Part shown: piece by piece, positions 16,591-24,727 of the stretch | How the letters are laid out: each line of letters opens with the position of its first letter | Position numbering within the stretch: the stretch's first letter is position 1 | Assembly (NCBI RefSeq): GCF_051380735.1 | Contig: NZ_JBNYXQ010000002.1 | Coordinates: 1-64,000 of the forward strand | Direction: 5' to 3' | Source: Janthinobacterium sp051380735 | Lineage (GTDB): Bacteria > Pseudomonadota > Gammaproteobacteria > Burkholderiales > Burkholderiaceae_D | Length of the DNA: 64,000 bases | Position numbers and translations under genes: made by a program | Notes under the pieces: generated by a model | Told to the model about the DNA's origin: nothing | The model's input: only the letters and a program-made list of their open reading frames with translations | Databases searched by the model: none

Positions 16591-18300
16591 TCAATGTCCG
16601 TGTGCGTGCTTTTCAGTATCAAAACTGTGCAGCACATGGTTGATCATGCCATTGGCCAGTTCGTGTTCGCCGATAAACACCTTGCCGGCGTTTTCCGCGC
16701 GCAGCAGGTCGGCCTCTTCTTCGCTGTGGGTGCGCACCACCGTCAGAATGGCCGGGTTCAGCGCGCGCGCCGTTTCGATCATGGCGCGCACGTGGAAGGT
16801 GTCCGGCGTGGCGATCACCAGCATGGTGGCGTGCGTGATATGGGCCTGGATCAGCACGGCCGGTTCGCCTGCGTTGCCGGCCACGGCAGGGATGCCGTCC
16901 TTGCGCAGCTGGTCGACGATGTCACGGTTTTCCTCGGCCACCACGAAGTGAATGCCGCGCTCCATCAGGGCGGCGGCGATGCGGCGCCCTACGCGGCCGT
17001 AGCCGACCAGCACCACCTGGCCATGCAGTTTTTCCTGCGGTACCGTCATCGGCAGTTCGGCCAGTGGGTCGTTGGTGCGCTCGAATTTGCGCGCAAAGTC
17101 GCTGTTGCCGATCACGTTCAGCAGCGGCTTGGCCATGCTGAACAGCACCGGGTTGAGCGCAATCGACAAGATGGCGCCGGCCAGGATCAGGCTCTGGCCT
17201 TCCTGCGGCATCAGGCCCAGCGACAGCCCCAGGGCGGCCAGAATGAACGAGAACTCGCCGATCTGCGCCAGGCTGGCCGAGACGATAATGGCGGTCTTCG
17301 GTGGATAACGCAGCGCTATCACCAGCAAAAAGGCCGCGATCGATTTGCCGAAGATAATGATGGCGCAGACGGCCAGCACTTGCAGCGGCTTTTCGATCAG
17401 GATATTGGGCTCGAACAGCATGCCGACCGAGACGAAAAACAGCACGGCAAACGCGTCGCGCAGCGGCAGCGATTCTTCGGCGGCGCGGTGGCTCAGTTCC
17501 GATTCGCGCAGCACCATGCCTGCAAAAAAGGCGCCCAGCGCGAACGACACGCCGAACAGCCTGGTCGAGGCATAGGCGATGCCAACGGCGGCGGCGATCA
17601 CGCACAAAGTGAACAGTTCGCGCGAACCGGTGCGTGCCACCTGCCACAATATCCACGGGAACAGTTTGCGGCCCACCACCAGCATGAAGACGATAAAGCC
17701 GGCTACCTGGCCGAGGGTAATGGCCAGCGTGCGCCACAGGCTGGTGTCTTCCGAACCGGGCACGACAGTGCCGCCCAGGGTCCCCGCAAACGCCGGCAGC
17801 AGCACCAGCACCAGCACCGTGACCAGGTCTTCCACCACCAGCCAGCCCACCGCAATGCGTCCGTTAAGGGAATCGAGGATGCCGCGCTCCTCGAGCGCGC
17901 GCAGCAACACCACGGTACTGGCCACCGACAGCGCCAGGCCAAAGATCAGGCCGCCGCCGAGGCTCCAGCCCCACCAGTGCGCCAGGCCCATGCCCATCGC
18001 CGTGGCAACGCCGATCTGCAGCACGGCGCCCGGCAGGGCGATCTTGCGCACATCCCATAAATCTTCAATGGAAAAATGCAGGCCGACCCCGAACATCATC
18101 AGCATCACCCCGATCTCCGCCAATTGCCCGGCGATCAGCGTATCGGCCACGAAACCGGGCGTCGCCGGTCCGATCACGATACCGGCGGCAAGGTAGCCGA
18201 CCAAGGCCGGCAATTTGAGGCGGGCGGCGATAAAGCCAAAAACAAGGCCGGCCCCGAGGGCGGCGGCAATGGTGGTGATCAGACCGATGTCATGGGGCAT
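16591..18300 (-). CDS. ybaL: Kef/YbaL-type cation:proton antiporter with RCK domain
   Basis: A 569-residue CPA2-family protein. About 12 hydrophobic segments cover residues 1-385, beginning GLITTIAAALGAGLVFGFIA. A cytosolic TrkA-N/RCK nucleotide-binding domain follows (VVLVGYGRVGRRIAAAL near residue 415, then HFVVAEENRD). It probably exchanges K+ or Na+ for protons across the inner membrane and is gated by nucleotides. The C-terminus ends in a His-rich tail (DTEKHAHGH). It is convergent with fadH across a short repeat. The order of domains and the length match YbaL rather than the longer KefB/KefC. Confidence 0.9.
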   Translation of the reverse strand: MPHDIGLITTIAAALGAGLVFGFIAARLKLPALVGYLAAGIVIGPATPGFVADTLIAGQLAEIGVMLMMFGVGLHFSIEDLWDVRKIALPGAVLQIGVATAMGMGLAHWWGWSLGGGLIFGLALSVASTVVLLRALEERGILDSLNGRIAVGWLVVEDLVTVLVLVLLPAFAGTLGGTVVPGSEDTSLWRTLAITLGQVAGFIVFMLVVGRKLFPWILWQVARTGSRELFTLCVIAAAVGIAYASTRLFGVSFALGAFFAGMVLRESELSHRAAEESLPLRDAFAVLFFVSVGMLFEPNILIEKPLQVLAVCAIIIFGKSIAAFLLVIALRYPPKTAIIVSASLAQIGEFSFILAALGLSLGLMPQEGQSLILAGAILSIALNPVLFSMAKPLLNVIGNSDFARKFERTNDPLAELPMTVPQEKLHGQVVLVGYGRVGRRIAAALMERGIHFVVAEENRDIVDQLRKDGIPAVAGNAGEPAVLIQAHITHATMLVIATPDTFHVRAMIETARALNPAILTVVRTHSEEEADLLRAENAGKVFIGEHELANGMINHVLHSFDTEKHAHGH

Positions 18301-18499
18301 GCGTTGTGGGTTCCTTGCAGAATGGGCGGATGGGAGAAATGTTGCTCGGCGAGTAAGTATAAACGCAACAGAGCTTCAACTGGGACTTTCCTGGCGCTTT
18401 TTTGCAAAAAACCTGTGCTGCATCTTCGTCCAGGTGGCTGCGAACTCACCTCTATCCACCTGGAACTTCACCTAATTCAACAAATGACCCGACGCGTGG

Positions 18500-19621
18500 T
18501 CAGACCTTTTTGACGACCACGCAGCCGATCGAGTAACCGGCGCCGAACGAGCAGATCACGCCCAGCGCGCCCGTTTCCAGATCATCCTGATGTTTGTGGA
18601 AGGCGATAATCGAGCCGGCCGACGAGGTATTGGCATAGGTGTCGAGAATCACCGGCGCCTCGCCCGGCTCGGCGTCGCGGCCCAGCACCAGGCGCGCGAT
18701 CAGGAGGTTCATGTTCAGGTTGGCCTGGTGCAGCCAGTAGCGGCGCACTTGCGGCACTTCCACGCCGGCCTTGGCCAGTGTGGCCTTGATCATTTCGGCG
18801 GCCATCGGGCACACTTCCTTGAACACCTTGCGGCCTTGCTGGCGGAACAGCTTGTCTGCCTGGCCCACGCCGGACTCGTCAAAACGGTTCAGGAAACCGA
18901 AGTTATTGCGGATGGCGTTCGAAAAGCGGGTTTTCAATTCCGTGCCAATGATTTCAAACTGGTGTTCGGACACGGCTGTTTCTTTCGCTTCGACCACGAT
19001 GGCAGTGCAGGCGTCGCCAAAAATGAAGTGGCTGTCGCGGTCGCGCCAGTTCAGGTGGCCGCTGGTAATTTCCGGGTTCAGCACCAGCACCGCGCGCGCC
19101 TGGCCGCTTTGCACGGCGGCAACCGCTTGCTGGATGCCGAAGGTGGCCGACGAGCACGCCACGTTCATGTCGAAGCCATAGCCGTCGATGTTCAAGGCAT
19201 CCTGCACTTCGACCGCCAGCGCCGGGTAGGCGCGCTGCATATTGCTGCAGGCGACCAGCACCATGTCGATATCGGCGGCGGTGCGGCCGGCGCGGGCCAG
19301 CGCGTCGCGCGCGGCAGCGACGGCCATTTCAGCCTGCAGCGATATCTCGTCTTCAGCGCGCTCGGCAATGTGCGAGACCATGCGCGCCGGATCGAGGATG
19401 CCATCTTTTTCCATTACATAGCGCGACTTGATGCCGGACGCTTTTTCAATGAATGCCACGCTCGACAGCTCCAGCGCCGTCGCGGTGCCGGCGGCGATCG
19501 CCTCGGCGTTGTCGGCATTGGCTTTTTCCGCATAGGCATTGAAGCAGGCGACCAGCTCTTCATTGGAGATCGAAAATGGTGGCGTGTACAGGCCGGTACC
19601 GCTGATGACGACTTGTTTCAT
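18500..19621 (-). CDS. FabH-like beta-ketoacyl-ACP synthase (beta-ketodecanoyl-ACP synthase type)
   Basis: A 373-residue thiolase-fold condensing enzyme. The catalytic Cys is in NVACSSATFG, the His in YWLHQANLNMN and the Asn in YANTSSAGS, the FabH-type triad. The N-terminus ISGTGLYTPPFSISNEELV and the length resemble Pseudomonas PA3286. That enzyme condenses octanoyl-CoA with malonyl-ACP and so feeds beta-oxidation products into fatty acid synthesis. The ATG at 19621 gives this start; the frame extends upstream without a plausible translation signal. It is unlinked to a fab cluster here, so the family placement is by resemblance only. Confidence 0.82.
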   Translation of the reverse strand: MKQVVISGTGLYTPPFSISNEELVACFNAYAEKANADNAEAIAAGTATALELSSVAFIEKASGIKSRYVMEKDGILDPARMVSHIAERAEDEISLQAEMAVAAARDALARAGRTAADIDMVLVACSNMQRAYPALAVEVQDALNIDGYGFDMNVACSSATFGIQQAVAAVQSGQARAVLVLNPEITSGHLNWRDRDSHFIFGDACTAIVVEAKETAVSEHQFEIIGTELKTRFSNAIRNNFGFLNRFDESGVGQADKLFRQQGRKVFKEVCPMAAEMIKATLAKAGVEVPQVRRYWLHQANLNMNLLIARLVLGRDAEPGEAPVILDTYANTSSAGSIIAFHKHQDDLETGALGVICSFGAGYSIGCVVVKKV

Positions 19622-19750
19622 GGAGTAGCTTTCAAATTGGGCTATCGGCGCGATGCCGACAAGTGAAGCAAATTCTACACAAACAGGGTGGGCTTGAGAG
19701 AGTTTCGTTGCGGGGAAGGGGGATAGTTTGTGCGAGGCGGCGCAAAGCGG

Positions 19751-19787
19751 GACAAAAAGAAGCAAGGCAGGGGCTGGCCCTGCCTTG
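19751..19787 (-). terminator. Rho-independent terminator of ctpA
   Basis: A 10-bp perfect stem (CAAGGCAGGG at 19763-19772, CCCTGCCTTG at 19778-19787). On the minus strand a U-rich tract follows, from the AAAAAG at 19754-19759. It lies directly after the ctpA stop. Confidence 0.85.
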
Positions 19788-19794
19788 TTGGTGC

Positions 19795-21234
19795 TTATTT
19801 TTTCAGGTCTTTTTTCACATCGGCCTGCACCACCACCGGTTCGGCCTTGGCCACTTGCACCGGCAAGCCCTTCAGGTGGTTCAGCGCCTGGGTCAGCTGG
19901 AAGTCATCCTTGCTGCCAAATTCCAGCGGCTTGCGGTTTTTTTCCAGCGCCATGATGCGCAACTGCTCTTCCATTTCGTCGTTGACAGGGGCGGCCTTGG
20001 CGCTTTCCTTGTCGCGGTCGTTGCTCAGGTGCTTCTGCAAATCGGCTTCGCGCATGCGCAGCCCGTTCAGGCCGTCGCCTTCGGCCGTTTCATCGACCAG
20101 CAGGTCGGGCACGATGCCCCGCGCCTGGATCGAGCGGCCTTTCGGCGTGTAGTAGCGGGCAGTGGTCAGCTTGACGGCGGTGTCGGCCGTCAGCTGGCGT
20201 ATGGTCTGCACCGAACCCTTGCCGAACGTCTGCGTGCCGATAATGGTGGCGCGCTTGTAGTCCTGCAGGGCGCCGGCGACGATCTCCGAAGCCGAGGCCG
20301 AACCCGTGTTCACCAGCACCACCAGCGGCACATTCTTGACGGCGGCCGGCAGTTTTGCCAGCGCATCGTCTTCGGAGCGGAAAGTATAGTATTCGGCGCG
20401 GCCATAAAACACCTGTTTCGATTCGGCCACCTGGCCATTGGTCGAGACGATGGCTGCGTCCTTCGGCAGGAAGGCAGCCGAGACGCCGATCGCGCCTTGC
20501 AGCACGCCGCCCGGGTCGTTGCGCAAGTCCAGCACCATGCCCTTGATGTGCGGGTCCTGCTGGTACAGCGCCGTGATCTGGGCTGCCAGGTCGTCGACTG
20601 TGGGTTCCTGGAACTGCGACACGCGCAGCCAGGCGTAGCCCGGCTCGACCATTTTCGACTTGACGCTCTTCTGGTGGATTTCCTCGCGCATGATGGTAAA
20701 CGACAGTGGCTGCGGTTCGTCCTGGCGCGCGATGGTCAGCGTGACCTTGGTGCCGGGCTCGCCGCGCATGCGCTTGACGCTGTCTTCCAGGCTGACGCCT
20801 TTCACGGGCTGGCCGTCGAGGCGGGTGATCAGGTCGCCGGCCTTGATGCCGGCGCGGTAGGCCGGCGAATCCTCTATTGGTGAGACGATTTTGATATAAC
20901 CGTCGTCGCTGACGCCAATTTCAATGCCCAGGCCGACAAACTTGCCTTCCGAGCCTTCGCGCAGTTCGGCGTAGGCTTTTTTATCAAGGTAGGCCGAATG
21001 CGGGTCGAGCGAAGCGACCATGCCGGAAATGGCTTCCGTGAGCAGTTTCTTGTCTTCCACGGGTTCCACGTAATCGGACTTGATCAGGCCAAACACATCG
21101 GCCAGCTGGCGCAACTCTTCTAGCGGCAAGGCCGGCTCGACGCTTTTTTGCGCCATCGCCGAAAACTGCAGCGACACGGCGATGCCCGCCACCACGCCCA
21201 GGCCGATCAAGCCGGTATTTTTGAGTTTGCCCAT
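19795..21234 (-). CDS. ctpA: S41-family C-terminal processing peptidase
   Basis: A 479-residue periplasmic serine protease. The N-terminal hydrophobic segment (LIGLGVVAGIAVSLQFSAMA) is a signal or anchor. A PDZ domain follows (VSPIEDSPAYRAGIKAGDLI), then the S41 core with the Ser in GSASASEIVAGAL and the Lys in GTQTFGKGSVQ. Such proteases trim C-termini of envelope proteins and regulate cell-wall hydrolases. ATG 21234 (MGKLKNTG) is preferred to the long upstream extension, which lacks a signal peptide. It ends in a basic, charged tail. Divergent from the CpxP/ZraP-like gene. Confidence 0.92.
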   Translation of the reverse strand: MGKLKNTGLIGLGVVAGIAVSLQFSAMAQKSVEPALPLEELRQLADVFGLIKSDYVEPVEDKKLLTEAISGMVASLDPHSAYLDKKAYAELREGSEGKFVGLGIEIGVSDDGYIKIVSPIEDSPAYRAGIKAGDLITRLDGQPVKGVSLEDSVKRMRGEPGTKVTLTIARQDEPQPLSFTIMREEIHQKSVKSKMVEPGYAWLRVSQFQEPTVDDLAAQITALYQQDPHIKGMVLDLRNDPGGVLQGAIGVSAAFLPKDAAIVSTNGQVAESKQVFYGRAEYYTFRSEDDALAKLPAAVKNVPLVVLVNTGSASASEIVAGALQDYKRATIIGTQTFGKGSVQTIRQLTADTAVKLTTARYYTPKGRSIQARGIVPDLLVDETAEGDGLNGLRMREADLQKHLSNDRDKESAKAAPVNDEMEEQLRIMALEKNRKPLEFGSKDDFQLTQALNHLKGLPVQVAKAEPVVVQADVKKDLKK

Positions 21235-21503
21235 GAATTGCCTTCGTCCGATGTGTTGCTGCGGCGCCAGTCCCCATGGAGCGGCGCCTGTGTGAAAGTA
21301 TAGTCCTGAATCACCGCCGGCGCTGCATGTGCGCAGGTAACACCAGTGTAGGCGCAAAATTCGCGCCGAAAGCTTGCCAAATGTAGCGCTTGTGTACAAC
21401 CGTGTAGCGATACTCTTGAGGGGAGTAAGCATTTGTAAGAGTCGAAATAAAGCGTAGCCAGCCGCCCTATAGTCAATCCGCATTCTCGACACGAAGTGGT
21501 TTT

Positions 21504-21533
21504 GCCTGCGTCTCCGGACGCAGGCTTTTTTTT
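21504..21533 (+). terminator. Strong intrinsic terminator inside a leader, before a secreted-protein gene
   Basis: GCCTGCGTC, loop TCCG, GACGCAGGC and eight T form a textbook terminator ending 16 bp before the ATG at 21550. No plus-strand gene precedes it, because the 315 bp from 21235 contain only the divergent ctpA start. It must therefore end a small RNA or attenuate transcription into the downstream gene. A segment at about 21415-21430 (ACTCTTGAGGGGAGTAA) recalls the first loop of yybP-ykoY manganese aptamers, but the aptamer itself is not established. Confidence 0.85.
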
Positions 21534-21549
21534 ATCCGGAATCTTGCAT

Positions 21550-22134
21550 ATGACCTCTTTGCTTTGCTTTTCTTCAGTACGCCGCATGACGCTGGCCCTG
21601 GTGCTGGGCGCGGCGGCCGCCACCGCCTCGGCCGTGCCGATTGCCGAGATGCGGCTGCAGGACCTGTTGCCGATGGCGCCCGATTTCAAGACTGAACTCA
21701 AGCTCAATGCCAACCAGCAGATACTGTGGCAGCAGGTAGAGAGCAAGACGCGGCAATTGCTGCGCGAGCGCCAGTCGCGCCGGGAACGCCTGCAGGCGGG
21801 CGTGCAAAAGGCGCTCGCTGCGCCCAACGTCGAACTGCGCGAGCTGGTCGCCGGCCTGGACCAGGAAGCCACGCTGAGCCTGGCCGAAGAGAAGCAGGTG
21901 CGCGAATGGTGGCTCACCGTCAACGATGCGCTCGATGAACACCAGCGCCAGGCCGTGGCCGTGTTTATCGCCGCCCAGATGGCGCGCGTGATGGATGGCG
22001 CCGCGCCGCATGGCGAATCGCGCCCACGCGAAGGCGGCGAGCCGGGCGGGCGCAGGGGTGGTGGCAAAGGGGGCATGGGCGGCATGGGCGGCATGGGCAG
22101 CGGCGGCGCGAGCATGACTTTCCCCGGGAGTTAA
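21550..22134 (+). CDS. Secreted CpxP/ZraP-like protein with Gly/Met-rich tail
   Basis: A 194-residue protein with a signal peptide ending near TASAVP. The mature region is mostly helical and contains two LTxxQ-like motifs (LKLNANQQILW and LDEHQRQAVAV), seen in Spy/CpxP/ZraP periplasmic chaperones and metal-responsive proteins. The C-terminus is unusual: a Gly/Arg stretch and a threefold GGM repeat encoded by a 9-bp tandem repeat (22072-22098), which may bind metal. ATG 21550 starts the signal peptide, though an upstream in-frame start exists. Expression may be controlled by the leader terminator just before it. Function is inferred from fold-level resemblance only. Confidence 0.6.
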   Translation: MTSLLCFSSVRRMTLALVLGAAAATASAVPIAEMRLQDLLPMAPDFKTELKLNANQQILWQQVESKTRQLLRERQSRRERLQAGVQKALAAPNVELRELVAGLDQEATLSLAEEKQVREWWLTVNDALDEHQRQAVAVFIAAQMARVMDGAAPHGESRPREGGEPGGRRGGGKGGMGGMGGMGSGGASMTFPGS

Positions 22135-22250
22135 GGTACGCAGGGGCGATAAAAAGACCCCAGGGTGGTCAGGCAGGGCTGCGCGTGCTACATTCTTTGA
22201 CGCGACGGGCTATCCGCCCGTACTTACTGACCAGCCCCATAAGGACTTAC

Positions 22251-24293
22251 GTGAACCGATACCTCTTGAGCAGCCTGACTCTTTCCTTGCTGGCTGCCTT
22301 CGCGCACGCCGCCGAACCTGCCACGTCCGCCGCTGCAGCTACCCCCGTTTCCGGCATCGACGTGCAATATATCGACCCGGCCGTGCGCGTGCAGGATGAC
22401 TTCTTTACCCATTTGAACGGCAAGTGGCTGGCGACGGCTGAAATTCCGGCCGACAAGTCGAGCTGGGGTTCGTTTGCCAAGCTGCGTGACGACACCACGC
22501 CGCAACTGCGCGGCATTATCGAAGCGACGCAGCAGGACAAGAACAAAAAGGCAGGTTCCGAAGCGCAAAAGATCGGCGACCTGTACGCCAGCTATATGGA
22601 TGAAGCCCGACTCGATGCGCTGGGCGTGAAACCGCTGGCAGGCGAGCTGAACCGTATTCGCTCGCTGCGTGACAAGAAGGGCGTGCCAGGTCTGATCGCT
22701 CACCTAAGCCAGAATGGCGTGTCGACGCCGTACGCCTTTTACGTGGGCCAGGACGCGCGCGAGTCGACCAGATACGCTGCCTATGTCAGCCAAAGCGGCC
22801 TGGGCATGCCGGACCGCGATTATTATCTGGAACCCAAGCAGGCGGAAGTGAAGGCCAAATACCAGGCGCACGTGGAAAAGATGCTAGCCATGGCCGGCGA
22901 CAAGGATGCTGCCGCGCACGCCAAGGCTGTGGTCGCCCTGGAAACGTCGCTGGCTGAAGTGCAGTGGACCAAGGTTGAAAACCGCGACCCGGTCAAGCGC
23001 TACAACAAGACGGCCCTCGCCAGGCTCAATGACCTGACGCCAGGCTACGACCTGAAAAGCAGCCTGGCCGCCGCCGGCATCGCCAGCAAGGTCGATTACG
23101 TGATCGTCAACCAGCCGAGCTACCTGGCCGGCTACAGCAAGGTGCTGGCCAGCGTTGACCTCGACACCGTGAAAGCGTATTTCGAATGGCAGCTGCTGCG
23201 CGCCTATGCACCCTATCTGTCGAAGAACTTTGTCGATGCCAGCTTTGATTTCTATGGCACCGTGCTCAGCGGCGTGACGGAAAACCAGCCACGCTGGAAA
23301 CGTGGCGTGGCCGCCGTCGACAATGTGCTGGGCGAAGCCGTCGGCAAGCTGTACGTGGCGCAATACTTCCCGGCCGAGCGCAAGGAACACATGCAAGGGC
23401 TGGTGAAAAACGTGCTGGCCGCCTACAAGGAGAGCATTGACACCCTGGACTGGATGAGCCCGGAAACGAAAAAAGAAGCGCAAGCCAAGCTGGCCAAGTT
23501 CACGCCAAAAATCGCCTACCCGAACAAATGGCGCGATTACTCGGCACTGCAGATCGCATCGAACGACCTGGCCGGCAACATGATGCGCGCGTCCAATTTT
23601 GCATCAAAGCGCCAGGTGGCCAAGCTCGGTAAACCGATCGACCGCGAAGAGTGGGGCATGACGCCGCAAACCGTTAACGCCTATTACAACTCGACCATGA
23701 ACGAGATCGTGTTCCCGGCTTCGATCCTGCAACCGCCGTTCTTTGACGCCAACGCCGACGACGCCGTCAACTATGGCGCCATCGGCGCCGTGATCGGCCA
23801 TGAAATCAGCCACGGTTTCGACGACAAGGGCAGCCAGTCCGATGGCGACGGCAACCTGCGCGACTGGTGGACGGCCGAAGATCGCAAGAACTTCGCTGCC
23901 AAGACCGATGCGCTGACCAAGCAGTACGATGGCTACAGCCCATTGCCGGGCTATAACGTCAACGGCGCGCTGACCCTGGGCGAGAACATCGCTGACAATT
24001 CCGGCGTGGCGATTGCCTACAAGGCCTATAAAATTTCGCTCGGTGGCAAACCTGCACCCGTGCTCGACGGCCTGACGGGCGACCAACGCTTCTACATGGG
24101 CTTTGGCCAGGTATGGCGCAGCAAGATGCGCGAAGCGCAACAGATCGTGCAGATCAAGACCGACCCGCATTCGCCGGGTCAGTACCGCGCCAACGGCACC
24201 ATGGTCAATCAGCCTGGCTTCTATGAAGCATTCGACGTGAAGCCGGGCGACAAGATGTATGTGGCCCCGGAAAATCGCGTGATCATTTGGTAA
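22251..24293 (+). CDS. M13-family zinc metallopeptidase (first copy)
   Basis: A 680-residue neprilysin/PepO-type endopeptidase. Translation probably starts at GTG 22251 (VNRYLLSSLTLSLLAAFAHA), preceded by AAGGAC; this gives a direct signal peptide, and the paralogue downstream has the same arrangement. The M13 N-terminal domain has VQDDFFTHLNGKW. The peptidase core has the zinc motif HEISH in GHEISHGFDDKGSQ, the third zinc ligand in ENIADNSG and the NAYYN substrate stretch. It is likely periplasmic, acting on peptides. It has SDGDGN where the second copy has YDGDGN. It is followed by a repeat element and then its paralogue. Confidence 0.93.
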   Translation: MNRYLLSSLTLSLLAAFAHAAEPATSAAAATPVSGIDVQYIDPAVRVQDDFFTHLNGKWLATAEIPADKSSWGSFAKLRDDTTPQLRGIIEATQQDKNKKAGSEAQKIGDLYASYMDEARLDALGVKPLAGELNRIRSLRDKKGVPGLIAHLSQNGVSTPYAFYVGQDARESTRYAAYVSQSGLGMPDRDYYLEPKQAEVKAKYQAHVEKMLAMAGDKDAAAHAKAVVALETSLAEVQWTKVENRDPVKRYNKTALARLNDLTPGYDLKSSLAAAGIASKVDYVIVNQPSYLAGYSKVLASVDLDTVKAYFEWQLLRAYAPYLSKNFVDASFDFYGTVLSGVTENQPRWKRGVAAVDNVLGEAVGKLYVAQYFPAERKEHMQGLVKNVLAAYKESIDTLDWMSPETKKEAQAKLAKFTPKIAYPNKWRDYSALQIASNDLAGNMMRASNFASKRQVAKLGKPIDREEWGMTPQTVNAYYNSTMNEIVFPASILQPPFFDANADDAVNYGAIGAVIGHEISHGFDDKGSQSDGDGNLRDWWTAEDRKNFAAKTDALTKQYDGYSPLPGYNVNGALTLGENIADNSGVAIAYKAYKISLGGKPAPVLDGLTGDQRFYMGFGQVWRSKMREAQQIVQIKTDPHSPGQYRANGTMVNQPGFYEAFDVKPGDKMYVAPENRVIIW

Positions 24294-24307
24294 GCGTAAA
24301 GCTGTAA

Positions 24308-24614
24308 CAAAAAGACCACCTCGCGTGGTAATGCCGTTCAGTTAAGCTGTCTGATGCATTGAATGCGTAAGGCATAAAAACGTAGAAATGGCGGGCCGGA
24401 GACGCGAGCCCGAGAAAATGCCGATGGCGGCGTTGCAGCTTCTAGCCGTACATGCGTACTGTCGTCGTCGCTGCGCCTTGCCCTCGACATTTTTCGGGCC
24501 CGCTTGGCCCGATAGGCCTGTGTGGGCGACTGAGGCCTCAATCCGTTTTGCAGGGTTACTGGCAGTGTAGGGGCACTAACTGAACGACATTACCACCGCG
24601 CGTGGTCTTTTTTG
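24308..24614. repeat. MITE-like element with 37/38-bp inverted ends between paralogues
   Basis: The left end (24308-24344) and the right end (24577-24614) are near-perfect inverted copies. Both carry a run of A/T next to GACCAC, a GTGGTAATG core and CGTTCAGTTA. The interior holds weaker secondary symmetry and no convincing gene. Each end forms a GACCAC/GTGGTC-type hairpin followed by a U-run, so the ends may also act as terminators (the right end on the plus strand). It fills most of the 434-bp gap between the two M13 peptidase genes. Nothing else is seen in the gap apart from the start of the second gene. Confidence 0.75.
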
Positions 24615-24727
24615 CATTCCTCCCGCAAAGTTTTTTATACCGTTTCCGCCGGTATGCTACAGTCGAAAACCGGGCCAGAAGCCTTGGGTGTTCTGACCCT
24701 TCTATTCCACACAATACAAGGACTACC

